64,000 nt of DNA from Lachnospiraceae bacterium oral taxon 096 (lineage in GTDB: Bacteria; Bacillota; Clostridia; Lachnospirales; Lachnospiraceae): contig CP073340.1 of assembly GCA_018141845.1 (NCBI GenBank), forward strand, positions 1,575,001 to 1,639,000, written 5' to 3'. A program made the translations under genes and the position numbers. The notes under the pieces were generated by a model, which saw only the letters and a program-made list of their open reading frames with translations, was not told the origin of the DNA and did no database searches. Each line of letters starts with the position of its first letter. The stretch's first letter is position 1. Shown here one piece after another: positions 1 through 7,964 of this stretch.

Positions 1-1
1 G

Positions 2-463
2 CATATGATTGGTCATCTTCAAACCAATAAAGTAAAGGCTGTAATTGGAAAGGCGTATCTGATTCACTCGATTGACAGCATAAAGCTTTTAGAGGCCATT
101 GAGCATGAGGCAAAGAAATTAGACATCGTGGTGAGAGGACTGTTGGAGGTCAATGTGGCGAGAGAAGAGTCAAAATTTGGCTTTTTGCCAGAGGAATTAC
201 TCTCTGATGCTGAGAACTTTACAAAGTATCCTCATGTCAAGATTTGTGGATTGATGACGGTGGCACCCAATGTCGAAGATGGACAAGAGAATCGAGCAGT
301 TTTTTCAAAGTTAAAAGAATTGTCAGTTGACATAGAAAATAAAACCAACCATAATATAACCATGGAATATCTGTCAATGGGAATGTCAGGAGATTATCCT
401 GTGGCCATCGAAGAGGGGGCAACCTTTGTTCGAGTGGGCACAAAGATTTTTGGAGGAAGATAG
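2..463 (+). CDS. yggS: YggS/PROSC-family PLP-binding protein, 5' end missing
   Basis: C-terminal 153 residues of a pyridoxal-phosphate homeostasis protein; the reading frame is open at the left window edge, so the true start and the PLP-lysine lie outside. The visible part begins with the family motif IGHLQTNK and ends with the motif MGMSGDY, which binds the cofactor phosphate in this fold-type III barrel family, followed by GATFVRVGTKIFG. YggS proteins have no firm catalytic activity and buffer free PLP in the cytoplasm. It lies 18 bases upstream of sepF, the usual Firmicute arrangement (yggS-sepF-ylmH), so it is probably in the same transcript. Identity is confident; only completeness is lacking. 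Confidence 0.93.
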   Translation, partial: HMIGHLQTNKVKAVIGKAYLIHSIDSIKLLEAIEHEAKKLDIVVRGLLEVNVAREESKFGFLPEELLSDAENFTKYPHVKICGLMTVAPNVEDGQENRAVFSKLKELSVDIENKTNHNITMEYLSMGMSGDYPVAIEEGATFVRVGTKIFGGR

Positions 464-481
464 AGAAATGGAGGAATTATC

Positions 482-922
482 GTGAGTTTTTTAAAAGGCG
501 TTACAGATATATTTAGGGGCGATGACGACGACGATGATGTAGATGAGTCTGGGCTTGAGGAGCAAGAAGAGGAAGAGACAAGTAAGCCAAAGCGCTTGGG
601 AGCCAAAGAAAGGTCGACGACGGAAGCGGGAAGGGGAAGTTATTCCATGTCAAAAAAGGATGATAATCTGGAAGTTCAGATGATTGAACCGAGTATATTT
701 GATGATGGTGCCCTGGTGAGCGATGCTCTTGCAGCGGGCAAAGTGGTTGTGCTAAATCTTCAGGGCACACACGCACAGGAGTCTGCAAGAATTGTTGACT
801 ATGTTTCAGGTGTGACCTACAGCATGCATGGAAGTATGCAAAAAGTTTCCAATACCATCTATATTATTACACCAGTCAATGTCAAGTTTTCCGGTGGTCT
901 TGATCCGATCAATAGACTATGA
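482..922 (+). CDS. sepF: Cell division protein SepF
   Basis: 146 residues, the usual SepF length. It starts with GTG preceded by GGAGG at 470-474. The N-terminal stretch MSFLKGVTDIF is the short amphipathic membrane-targeting helix. A very acidic, low-complexity linker follows (runs of Asp and Glu, about residues 14-35), then the globular SepF domain from about residue 62 to 140, with a conserved core reading VVVLNLQG and DYVSGVTYS. SepF polymerises into rings that bundle FtsZ and tether it to the membrane. The stop codon overlaps the start of the next gene (ATGA), which suggests translational coupling to ylmH. Confidence 0.95.
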   Translation: MSFLKGVTDIFRGDDDDDDVDESGLEEQEEEETSKPKRLGAKERSTTEAGRGSYSMSKKDDNLEVQMIEPSIFDDGALVSDALAAGKVVVLNLQGTHAQESARIVDYVSGVTYSMHGSMQKVSNTIYIITPVNVKFSGGLDPINRL

Positions 923-1668
923 TGGACAAGGAAGAGTTATTTTTAAAGAAGCGGTTGGCGGAGTTGGCAAGAAATTGTGAGTTTCGCCACAGACCGACGC
1001 ATAGTGTATTTTTGAATTTATATGAGCAGACAGTCTTTCGCTCGATGACCGATACATTTTCAGGCGTTCAATGGAAACTGGACGGTGGATATGATGAGGC
1101 GGAGCGAAGGGTTGTTTGCTTTCTTCCGTTCTCTTGTGAGGAAGAAGATGTCCTTGACTATCTTCGCATTGAGCCGAGCAATGAAAAGTTTGCCCAAAAC
1201 CTAAGCCACAGGGATTATCTTGGGGCATTGATGAATTTGGGACTTGAGCGACATATGATGGGGGACATTGTTGTAGATGGCTTTGTTGCCCACATCATTG
1301 TCTTAGCAAGTGTCAGCGAAGTTATCTTACAAAACCTTGAATTTGTGGCAAAGACCAAGGTCAAAGTCAGCAAAGAGGAAAGAGAAGAGATTGCTCGCTC
1401 ACAAAAAAGAGAAGTCAAAAGCATCAATGTCGCCTCACAGCGATTAGATGTGTTGATTGCAGGGGCATTTCATCTGTCAAGAAATGCCGTCAGTGAGTAT
1501 CTGATGGCACAGAAAGTATTTGTCAATGCCAAGATGACCACCAATCATTCCTATATAGTTCAGGAGAAGGATTTGATTTCTGTGCGAGGAATGGGACGGT
1601 TTCGCTATCTTGGCGATGCCCATATCACAAGAAAGGGAAGAATAAGTGTACAAATTGAGTGCTTTTAG
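919..1668 (+). CDS. ylmH: YlmH-type RNA-binding protein with S4 domain
   Basis: 249 residues. The N-terminal part matches the YlmH family layout of a DUF-type domain with an RRM-like region. The C-terminal S4 RNA-binding domain is at about residues 172-240 (QRLDVLIAGAFHLSRN and EYLMAQKVFVN). YlmH homologues bind the ribosome and have been linked to rescue of stalled peptidyl-tRNA complexes; this role is taken from the family and is not visible in the sequence. The start ATG at 919 overlaps the sepF stop by 4 bases; a second in-frame ATG follows at 922. Neighbours (sepF before; divIVA is the usual next gene but is absent here) support the family call. Confidence 0.9.
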   Translation: MMDKEELFLKKRLAELARNCEFRHRPTHSVFLNLYEQTVFRSMTDTFSGVQWKLDGGYDEAERRVVCFLPFSCEEEDVLDYLRIEPSNEKFAQNLSHRDYLGALMNLGLERHMMGDIVVDGFVAHIIVLASVSEVILQNLEFVAKTKVKVSKEEREEIARSQKREVKSINVASQRLDVLIAGAFHLSRNAVSEYLMAQKVFVNAKMTTNHSYIVQEKDLISVRGMGRFRYLGDAHITRKGRISVQIECF

Positions 1669-1682
1669 AGGAAAGAGATGAA

Positions 1683-2768
1683 ATGGAACTTTTAGTAAAA
1701 AATCAAGGGACTGCCTATTCCATTGTGATTGAGGGAGACTTCCAAGGATTAGAAGAAAGACTGAGAGACATTCAAGTCGAGGGAAGAAAGATTTGCATTG
1801 TGACCGATACCAATGTCTCTCCACTCTACCTTTGTGAAGTGAAACAAAGAGTGGAAAAAGTGGCAAAGCAAGTTATTGCCGTGACCATTCCTGCGGGGGA
1901 GGAGCACAAGACTCTGGATACCGTGCGAGAGATCTACAAAGAATTAATAGAGCATAAGTTTGATCGAAAGGATCTTCTCCTTGCCCTTGGCGGCGGCGTG
2001 GTGGGAGATATTTGTGGTTTTGCAGCAGCAACCTATCTTCGTGGAGTTCGCTTTATCCAGATGCCAACGACCTTGCTATCACAGGTGGATTCTAGCATTG
2101 GCGGAAAGACAGGCGTTGACTTTGACGCCTACAAAAATATGGTGGGGGCCTTTCATATGCCCGCCCTCGTCTACATCAATGTGGCGACACTAAAGAGTTT
2201 GCCAAAGAAAGAGCTGGCTTCGGGAATGGGCGAAGTATTAAAACATGGACTCATTCGAAATCGGGAGTATTATGATTGGTTAATTGAAAATGCCAAGGCA
2301 ATCGAGGATGTTGATGTTGATGTGTGCAGTCAAGTCGTCTTAGAAAGTGATAAGATTAAGCGAGCAGTGGTCGAGGAAGATCCGACGGAGCAAGGCGTGA
2401 GGGGACATCTCAATTACGGGCACACCCTAGGTCATGCCATTGAAAAGCAGATGAACTTTTCACTAAGTCACGGAGCATGCGTGGCCCTTGGAATGCTTGC
2501 CGCCATGCAAATTCAAGTGGCCAGAGGAACCCTTGATCAACGGGAGTATGACAAATTAAAATCTGCCCTCAAGAAATTTTCTCTTCCAACGCATCTGGGT
2601 GAAATTGATATTCAGGCAGTACTTGAAAATACAAAGAATGATAAAAAGATGGAAGCTGGTCAGGTAAAATTTATCCTACTAGAAGAAATCGGAAAGGCTG
2701 TAATTGATCGGACAGTGAGCTTAGATGAGATGGAAGCTGCCCTCAAAAAAATTCAATATGAAGAATAA
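1683..2768 (+). CDS. aroB: 3-dehydroquinate synthase
   Basis: 361 residues from ATG 1683, chosen over an upstream in-frame GTG at 1659 because AGAGGA at 1667-1672 sits at the right distance and the protein then begins MELLVKNQG. It converts DAHP to 3-dehydroquinate, the second step of the shikimate pathway, using NAD+ and a divalent metal. Visible signatures are the NAD-binding glycine-rich segment GGGVVGDICGF, the substrate/metal region SQVDSSIGGKTGVD, and the histidine motif GHTLGHAIE for the metal site. It sits alone among division and membrane genes; no other shikimate gene is in the window. Its 3' end overlaps lspA by 11 bases. Confidence 0.96.
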   Translation: MELLVKNQGTAYSIVIEGDFQGLEERLRDIQVEGRKICIVTDTNVSPLYLCEVKQRVEKVAKQVIAVTIPAGEEHKTLDTVREIYKELIEHKFDRKDLLLALGGGVVGDICGFAAATYLRGVRFIQMPTTLLSQVDSSIGGKTGVDFDAYKNMVGAFHMPALVYINVATLKSLPKKELASGMGEVLKHGLIRNREYYDWLIENAKAIEDVDVDVCSQVVLESDKIKRAVVEEDPTEQGVRGHLNYGHTLGHAIEKQMNFSLSHGACVALGMLAAMQIQVARGTLDQREYDKLKSALKKFSLPTHLGEIDIQAVLENTKNDKKMEAGQVKFILLEEIGKAVIDRTVSLDEMEAALKKIQYEE

Positions 2769-3255
2769 GAAGATAAGAGCAATAATATTTTTGATTTTGG
2801 CGGCCGTTGGAATTTTCTTTGACCAGTGGACGAAGAGACTTGCCGTACTTCATCTGATGAATCAGCCATCAAGGAAGATAATTCCTGGCGTATTTGAACT
2901 AAGCTACCTAGAAAATCCAGGCGCTGCCTTTGGAATGATGCGGGGAAAGCAGTTTCTCTTTTTTGTCATTATGGCAGTGGTTATTCTCACGATTTTGTGG
3001 TTGCTCGTTCGCCTTCCACTGACGAAAAGGTTTTTCCCACTGCTCCTCTGTATGGTGTTGATTTTTTCAGGGGCCATTGGCAATAGCATTGACAGAATGA
3101 GTCAAGGATATGTGGTTGACTTTTTGTACTTTTCATTGATTGATTTTCCTGTCTTTAATGTGGCCGACATCTATGTCACCGTGGGAACGATTATCCTTAT
3201 AATTTTTTCTGTATTTTTCTACAAGGACGACGACTTTCGATTTGACAAGGAATAA
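2758..3255 (+). CDS. lspA: Lipoprotein signal peptidase (signal peptidase II)
   Basis: 165 residues from ATG 2758, which overlaps aroB; a longer in-frame ATG at 2725 lies well inside aroB and is less likely because the family starts with a short basic stretch directly before the first membrane helix (MKNKKIRAIIFLILA). Four hydrophobic segments are visible. The catalytic aspartate pair is present in the motifs NSIDRMSQGYVVDF and FPVFNVADIY. The enzyme cleaves the signal peptide of diacylglyceryl-modified prolipoproteins in the membrane. The next gene starts within 4 bases of the stop, so the two are very likely co-transcribed. Confidence 0.96.
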   Translation: MKNKKIRAIIFLILAAVGIFFDQWTKRLAVLHLMNQPSRKIIPGVFELSYLENPGAAFGMMRGKQFLFFVIMAVVILTILWLLVRLPLTKRFFPLLLCMVLIFSGAIGNSIDRMSQGYVVDFLYFSLIDFPVFNVADIYVTVGTIILIIFSVFFYKDDDFRFDKE

Positions 3256-3258
3256 GTG

Positions 3259-4173
3259 ATGCAAGTATATGAATTTTTGGCGGGGGAAGAGAGCAAAGAT
3301 TTGCGACTAGATGTGTTTTTAAAGCAAAATATCGAAGAAATCTCCCGCACCTATATTCAAAAGTTAATTAAAGATGGCTATGCCAATGTCAATGGCACTG
3401 TGCCAAAGACAAATTACAAAGTTAATTCTGGTGACAAGGTGTGTCTTAATGTCCCAGAGACGGAGGAGCCCGACATTGTAGCACAAGAGATGCCACTGGA
3501 TATTGTCTACGAAGATGACGATGTGATTCTTATTAATAAACCAAAGGGAATGGTCGTTCATCCTGCGGCAGGACACTACACAGGAACCTTAGTGAATGGC
3601 TTGATGCACCACTGCAAGGACAATCTTTCCGGTATCAACGGTGTTCTTCGCCCAGGCATTGTTCACCGCATTGATATGGATACAACGGGGATTTTAATTG
3701 CCTGCAAAAATGATGTCGCCCATCAAAAGATTTCGGAACAATTAAAGGAGCACAGCATTACTCGGCGCTATCGAGCCTTGGTCTATGGTGTCATCAAGGA
3801 GGACGAGGGGGTGGTCAATGCTCCCATCGGTCGCCATCCCATCGACAGGAAAAAAATGGCAATCAATCCCAAAAATGGAAAGAATGCCATCACCCACTAC
3901 CGAGTGCTTGAGCGATTTCGGGAGTACACCTATATTGAGTGTGAGCTAGAGACAGGAAGGACACATCAAATTCGAGTACATATGGCCAGCCTTCACCATC
4001 CACTTGTGGGGGATCAAGTCTATGGACCAGAAAAAAATCCTTTTCATCTCCAGGGGCAGTGTTTGCATGCCATGGTGCTTGGTTTTGTCCACCCAAGGAC
4101 GCACGAATATATGGAGTTTTGTGCAGATTTACCGCAATATTTTTCAGAACTCTTAAAAAAATTGCCAAAATAG
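3259..4173 (+). CDS. RluD-family large-subunit rRNA pseudouridine synthase
   Basis: 304 residues from ATG 3259 (an adjacent GTG at 3256 is possible), with AAGGAA at 3247-3252 as binding site. The N-terminal S4 domain covers about residues 12-75 (LRLDVFLKQN, YIQKLIKDGYANVNG). The catalytic domain contains HRIDMDTTGIL with the catalytic Asp, and the family C-terminal motif GRTHQIRVHMA. It isomerises uridines in 23S rRNA. The lspA-rluD order is common in Firmicutes. I give no symbol because RluD, RluC and YlyB-type members cannot be separated by eye. Confidence 0.92.
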   Translation: MQVYEFLAGEESKDLRLDVFLKQNIEEISRTYIQKLIKDGYANVNGTVPKTNYKVNSGDKVCLNVPETEEPDIVAQEMPLDIVYEDDDVILINKPKGMVVHPAAGHYTGTLVNGLMHHCKDNLSGINGVLRPGIVHRIDMDTTGILIACKNDVAHQKISEQLKEHSITRRYRALVYGVIKEDEGVVNAPIGRHPIDRKKMAINPKNGKNAITHYRVLERFREYTYIECELETGRTHQIRVHMASLHHPLVGDQVYGPEKNPFHLQGQCLHAMVLGFVHPRTHEYMEFCADLPQYFSELLKKLPK

Positions 4174-4190
4174 GCAGAATGAAGTATAAT
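4162..4190 (+). promoter_or_regulatory. Sigma-A-type promoter for the cytidylate-kinase-like gene
   Basis: TTGCCA at 4162-4167 and a perfect TATAAT at 4185-4190, separated by 17 bases. It overlaps the last codons of the pseudouridine synthase gene and lies 31 bases upstream of the next start codon, so the two genes that follow can be transcribed separately. Confidence 0.75.
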
Positions 4191-4221
4191 AAAAGAATAA
4201 ATTGGCGAGGAGGAAGAAAAG

Positions 4222-4872
4222 ATGGGGAATAATCTAGTCATTACTATTGGCCGCCAATGCGGGAGCGGCGGAAAATTAATTGGAGAAAAACTAGCAAAGG
4301 AATTGGGCGTTAAGTGCTATGACAAAGAGCTACTGACCAGAGCAGCCAAAGAAAGCGGAATGAGTGAGGCACTCTTTGAGTCTCATGATGAAAAACCAAC
4401 CAACAGCTTTTTGTACTCTCTAGTGATGGATAGCTACTCTATGGGCTATGCCACATCATCCTATATGGATATGCCAATCAATCACAAAATTTTCCTTGCA
4501 CAGTTTGAAACCATCAAAAAGATTGCACAGGAAGAAAGTTGTGTCATTGTCGGTCGCTGTGCCGACTATGCACTGGCGGACAATCCAAATCTAATTTCTG
4601 TCTTTATTGTGGCAGAGGATGAGGATAAGATTGCACGCATTATGGAGACGAATGACCTAAAGGCAGATAAGGCAAAGGACATTATGATTAAGACAGACAA
4701 GAGAAGGTCAGGATACTATAATTACTATTCAAGTAAGCGTTGGGGCGATGTCCGAAGCTATGACCTTTGCATCAATAGCTCAAGGCTTGGCGGAGTCGAT
4801 GGATGCGTCGAAGCGATTAAAAGTTATATTGAGGTTCGCAAAAAGTTTCACCAAGCACCAGCGAAACAATAA
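4222..4872 (+). CDS. Cytidylate kinase-like family protein
   Basis: 216 residues. The P-loop GRQCGSGGKLIGEKLA at about residues 10-25 is typical of the cytidylate-kinase-like family found in clostridia (Pfam Cytidylate_kin2). It is followed by KCYDKELLTRAAKESG, the region that corresponds to the nucleotide-monophosphate-binding part, and by CVIVGRCADYAL. The C-terminal arginine-rich lid is read as KTDKRRSGYYNYYS. It probably phosphorylates a nucleotide, but the substrate of this subgroup is not settled, and the canonical Cmk is a different family. It has its own promoter and GGAGG site and is followed by the SseB-family gene after 18 bases. Confidence 0.85.
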   Translation: MGNNLVITIGRQCGSGGKLIGEKLAKELGVKCYDKELLTRAAKESGMSEALFESHDEKPTNSFLYSLVMDSYSMGYATSSYMDMPINHKIFLAQFETIKKIAQEESCVIVGRCADYALADNPNLISVFIVAEDEDKIARIMETNDLKADKAKDIMIKTDKRRSGYYNYYSSKRWGDVRSYDLCINSSRLGGVDGCVEAIKSYIEVRKKFHQAPAKQ

Positions 4873-4890
4873 AGAATTTGGAGAGAAAAG

Positions 4891-5682
4891 ATGACAAGAG
4901 AAGAATTGATACAGGCAATCCCAAGCATCGATCAGTTGTATGTTCTCTATTCCGTACATACCAGATCGCCCTATGTGGTCTGTGAGGAAAAGACACAAGA
5001 CGATGCGGCCGTTGTATATTTGGATGAAGTAGAGGCTGAGCAGGCGGCAAGAGCACTCACAGAGGAGAAAAAGGATGTGAACGCATTGAAGATGGACGAT
5101 CCATCGAGAATCCTTTCGACATTTACGAGCTTTTTCCTCTTTGGCATCAATGCAGTGGAATTTCACACGGGAGACGGTGTGATTATCCTACAGCTCAATG
5201 AATTTATCCGAAGACATGACCTAAGCGACATTCCAGAAGATCGTCGCCCAGTGGAAAATCCAAGCCTTCAACTGACAATGCTTTACTTTATGCAGGAGTT
5301 TCGAAGAGGACTTGAAAATCCTGACAATGAAAAACTTCGAGAGATGGAAGAGGAGATGGTCGTCAATGTCCTTCGAGGAAAGTTTTTATTGCCATTTCGC
5401 CCAGGGGAGGGAGAGATGAAGGATCAGGTGCAATTATTGATGGTCAAGATGCAGGAGGACAAGTATATGATTCCTGTGTTTACAGACAACTTTGAATTTA
5501 CAAAGTTTAGAGGACCAGACACCAGCATCAGCATCTCTGTGGCCACAATGGACAATCTTCTCGCACTTCCAATACCAGACAACAGTTTGGGTATTGTTGT
5601 GAATCCGGCAGGAGTGTCTCTTGCTCTTACCAAAGACTGGATGCAAAGGGTTCGTGATACCAAGGCCACAGAGAATGTGTAA
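4891..5682 (+). CDS. SseB-family protein
   Basis: 263 residues, no signal peptide and no membrane segment. The N-terminal third resembles SseB-type domains: an acidic alpha/beta region with a conserved FLLPFRPG-like segment (KFLLPFRPGEGE, about residues 166-177) and the later segment IPVFTDNFEFTKF. The C-terminal part contains NSLGIVVNPAGVSLALTKDW, typical of the SseB N-domain motif where a hydrophobic strand is followed by 'NP'. The biochemical role of these cytoplasmic proteins in Firmicutes is unknown. A separate in-frame start with TTTGGAGAG upstream supports 4891. Confidence 0.75.
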   Translation: MTREELIQAIPSIDQLYVLYSVHTRSPYVVCEEKTQDDAAVVYLDEVEAEQAARALTEEKKDVNALKMDDPSRILSTFTSFFLFGINAVEFHTGDGVIILQLNEFIRRHDLSDIPEDRRPVENPSLQLTMLYFMQEFRRGLENPDNEKLREMEEEMVVNVLRGKFLLPFRPGEGEMKDQVQLLMVKMQEDKYMIPVFTDNFEFTKFRGPDTSISISVATMDNLLALPIPDNSLGIVVNPAGVSLALTKDWMQRVRDTKATENV

Positions 5683-5689
5683 ATCATAG

Positions 5690-5721
5690 ACTTCTTTGGG
5701 AAAGGGAAGTGTACTCTTTTT
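5690..5721 (+). terminator. Possible terminator after the SseB-family gene
   Basis: An imperfect inverted repeat (ACTTCTTT around 5691-5698 against AAAGGGAAGT at 5701-5710) is followed by a T-rich run at 5715-5721. It lies 8 bases after the stop codon. The stem has a mismatch and a bulge, so the call is moderate. Confidence 0.4.
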
Positions 5722-5772
5722 GTGATGTTGTCTCTGTTTGTTTTTTATTTTGACAGAGACAACTCACAAAAG
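5716..5772. repeat. Long near-perfect inverted repeat
   Basis: The arms at 5716-5737 and 5753-5772 pair over about 21 positions with one unpaired T (5726); the core GTTGTCTCTGT / ACAGAGACAAC is perfect. The 15-base loop is T-rich. There is no T-run after the right arm, so it is not a standard terminator on either strand. It could be a bidirectional transcription barrier or a protein-binding site upstream of the surface-protein leader. Confidence 0.6.
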
Positions 5773-5832
5773 GGGGAAGTTTTTGCAGATAAGCAACAAA
5801 ACTTACAAAAAGTTTACAAATACAAAAAACTA

Positions 5833-5861
5833 TTTTAAAATTTAAAAATTTATAGTATAAT
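5833..5861 (+). promoter_or_regulatory. Candidate promoter of the surface-protein locus leader
   Basis: A perfect TATAAT at 5856-5861 in very AT-rich DNA; the matching -35 position 17 bases upstream is only TTTTAA at 5833-5838. If used, transcription would start near 5868 and give a leader of about 475 bases before the first start codon at 6344. Confidence 0.45.
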
Positions 5862-5969
5862 CCAAAAGAGAATAAAGAAGGTCTACTTTGTGTTTGTTAG
5901 AGGACAGAAAGGAAGACAAGGAAATGATGTATACCAAAATACAGTTTTGTAAGTGATAGTATACAATAA

Positions 5970-6150
5970 AATCGACGCCACAATAGGATATACGAAAGCA
6001 GGGCGCATTAAAAAATTTGGAAACTCGATAGTCAATCGCAAGACGGGACGGTGGAGGGACCTCGGTTTTTATGCGCCTTTTCCCATCCTTGGCCGCCGTA
6101 ATATGGGACGGTGCCTGACTACACAGGGAAAAGGTAGTGACGGCAGAGAA
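5970..6150 (+). ncRNA. Candidate structured leader RNA, family not recognised
   Basis: Between the promoter and the first surface gene are several nested pairings. Positions 6002-6014 pair with 6066-6077 (12 base pairs, one bulge). Positions 6076-6084 pair with 6126-6134 (CCTTTTCCC with GGGAAAAGG, perfect). Inside the second, GGC 6091-6093 and CCGT 6096-6099 pair with ACGG 6108-6111 and GCC 6113-6115. The first helix encloses further small hairpins around 6026-6065. The segment is clearly richer in G and C than the DNA on either side. I compared it by eye with c-di-GMP, c-di-AMP, cobalamin, SAM, glycine and T-box leaders and found no match. It may be a riboswitch-like element or a separate small RNA. 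Confidence 0.5.
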
Positions 6151-6230
6151 AGAACTGCTTAGAGGGAATAAATTTGGTTTGGAAAGTACCAGACGACTGA
6201 ACTGAGTTTATAAAAAACAAAGAAAGGGAG

Positions 6231-6317
6231 GTTTTGGAGATCGGGAAAAGCTTTGCGCAATGCGCATCCACCCACTTGGGTGTGCCACTCGATCAAAACA
6301 ACAATAGATTTCGAGTG
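6231..6317 (+). promoter_or_regulatory. Leader hairpin with two mutually exclusive pairings
   Basis: GTTTT 6231-6235 plus GATCG 6239-6243 pair with CGATC 6290-6294 plus AAAAC 6295-6299. This closes a junction that contains hairpin CACCC/GGGTG (6269-6273 with 6278-6282) and GCGC/GCGC (6255-6258 with 6262-6265). The downstream strand CACTCGA 6286-6292 can instead pair with TCGAGTG 6311-6317. The two helices share bases and cannot form together. The ribosome binding site of the first surface gene (GAGAGG, 6332-6337) lies just downstream. Confidence 0.5.
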
Positions 6318-6343
6318 AGAAAAGGATGAAAGAGAGGTAAAGG

Positions 6344-7951
6344 ATGAAAAAGAATTTCGTGGGTGTAGCCTTTGCTGCTGCACTTATGGCAGGTGCATTC
6401 GCCATGCCAACCCACGCCGCAACTGTTTCTAATGGACAGTGGCAGCAGGTAGATGGTTCTTGGACCTACAAGAATGCAGACGGAAGCCAAGCAACCAATG
6501 CTTGGGCCGCATCAAATGGTCAATGGTTTTATCTCGGAGATAATGGTAAGTTGGTTGTCAACACAGTGGTTAGTGATGACAACAACAATAAGTACTATGT
6601 TGACTCCGATGGAGCTATGGTGACCAATGGCTGGAGACAGCTCTCTACAGATGATGGAGATGCTGCTTGGTATTATTTCGGTGCAGATGGAAAGGCACTG
6701 ACAGGAAGAAGCGATCGCCTTTCAAAGAAGGTGATTGACGGAAAGACATACGCATTCGATGAGAATGGTGCGATGCTCACAGGTTTTGTTAAGCAAAACG
6801 GCGAGACAGTCAATCCTGATTCAGAGGATACATTTGCCGAGGCAATGTACTACTTTGGTGCAGACGGCGCGATGTATCAAAATCAATGGTTAAGGTATGA
6901 GGATGTTGGCCTTAATGCTGGCTACAGCGATCTTGCACAGAGAAATTACTCTGAGTACGATGAGATGTGGTTATACTTTGATCAGAGAGGAAAGAAGGTA
7001 GCCGCAAGGGATATTACCGCTTCCAAGGTTCGTGAGATCAATGGCAAAAACTATGCCTTTGATGAGAATGGAATTATGATTCCAAGGCTTGCAAAGATTG
7101 ATGCAACCTTAGTAGCCACGCGTTCTAATGCAGATATCCGCTATGGATCTGAGGACAAGGACGGAGAGGTAAAGGGCGATCATTGGGCATTTATGGTACC
7201 AAATGAGGATATGGATGCCGATGACTACAACTTGCAAGAGTATTCTTGGTTCCGTACAAACAACAAGGGTAAGGTTTACAAGGATCGCATTAAGGAAGTT
7301 AATGGCAGAAAGTATGCCTTTGATGAGATCGGAAGAATGCAGACACAGTTTGTTGTAATGTTTAGAAATGGTACATTTGCTAAGCAGTTCGACACCAGCG
7401 TGTTTGATTCAGAGGATTTCCTTGTGGACAATGCAGATTCGGATATCCCTGGAATCGACAGAGGTAACTTATATCTCTTCGGTGCAGATGAGTTAAACGA
7501 CGGATCAATGAAGACAGGAACCGATATTCCTGTAGAGCTTGCAGATAAGTTGGTTTACTTTGGATTTAAGAACAGTGGCGTTGCCATTGGAAATAGAGGA
7601 CGGTTGGAGAAGTATAAGAGTAAGTACTACTTCAATGGTTTGAGATTGGATGCGAAAGAGGACATTGGTTATGGACTCGTTAAGGATTCAAGATCAGGTG
7701 ACTATATCGTTGTCGACAGAAACGGTAAGCAAGTCACAGGTGATAAGAGAGTGTTACAGGATGCAGAAGGTTGTTGGATCGTAATTAAGAAGGGCAAATT
7801 CTTTGCTAGAGTAGATAGCGGTGACAAGCCAAGATTTAAGAATGGCGTTGCTTACCTCTATGATGGCTCCTTAGATAGTGCTCATCGCTATGTACGCCCA
7901 CTTGCACAAAACGAGGGCGCAAACGATTCAGGATTCCTCTTGTTCGAATAG
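6344..7951 (+). CDS. Secreted protein built of cell-wall-binding repeats
   Basis: 535 residues. A signal peptide covers residues 1-25 (MKKNFVGVAFAAALMAG, cleavage after THA). From residue 28 to about 520 the protein is a chain of aromatic/glycine repeats of the choline-binding / cell-wall-binding type, for example SWTYKNADGSQATNAW, WYYFGADGKALTG, KTYAFDENGAMLTGF and KYAFDEIGRMQTQF. No enzymatic domain was recognised, so it may be a structural surface or matrix protein that binds wall glycan or teichoic-acid choline. It is the first gene of a three-gene surface locus; the next gene starts 13 bases after its stop. GAGAGG at 6332-6337 supports the start. Asp/Asn-rich insertions interrupt the repeats. 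Confidence 0.85.
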   Translation: MKKNFVGVAFAAALMAGAFAMPTHAATVSNGQWQQVDGSWTYKNADGSQATNAWAASNGQWFYLGDNGKLVVNTVVSDDNNNKYYVDSDGAMVTNGWRQLSTDDGDAAWYYFGADGKALTGRSDRLSKKVIDGKTYAFDENGAMLTGFVKQNGETVNPDSEDTFAEAMYYFGADGAMYQNQWLRYEDVGLNAGYSDLAQRNYSEYDEMWLYFDQRGKKVAARDITASKVREINGKNYAFDENGIMIPRLAKIDATLVATRSNADIRYGSEDKDGEVKGDHWAFMVPNEDMDADDYNLQEYSWFRTNNKGKVYKDRIKEVNGRKYAFDEIGRMQTQFVVMFRNGTFAKQFDTSVFDSEDFLVDNADSDIPGIDRGNLYLFGADELNDGSMKTGTDIPVELADKLVYFGFKNSGVAIGNRGRLEKYKSKYYFNGLRLDAKEDIGYGLVKDSRSGDYIVVDRNGKQVTGDKRVLQDAEGCWIVIKKGKFFARVDSGDKPRFKNGVAYLYDGSLDSAHRYVRPLAQNEGANDSGFLLFE

Positions 7952-7964
7952 GAGGTTTTGAACA

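Noticed and set aside
5953..6162. Open frame of 69 codons inside the leader upstream of the surface locus
   Set aside because: It has no ribosome binding site and overlaps strong RNA helices; the protein is low complexity with no homology that I recognise.
5883..6343. Known riboswitch (c-di-GMP, c-di-AMP, cobalamin, SAM, glycine) in the surface-locus leader
   Set aside because: Short resemblances were seen, but the conserved cores of these classes are not present in order.
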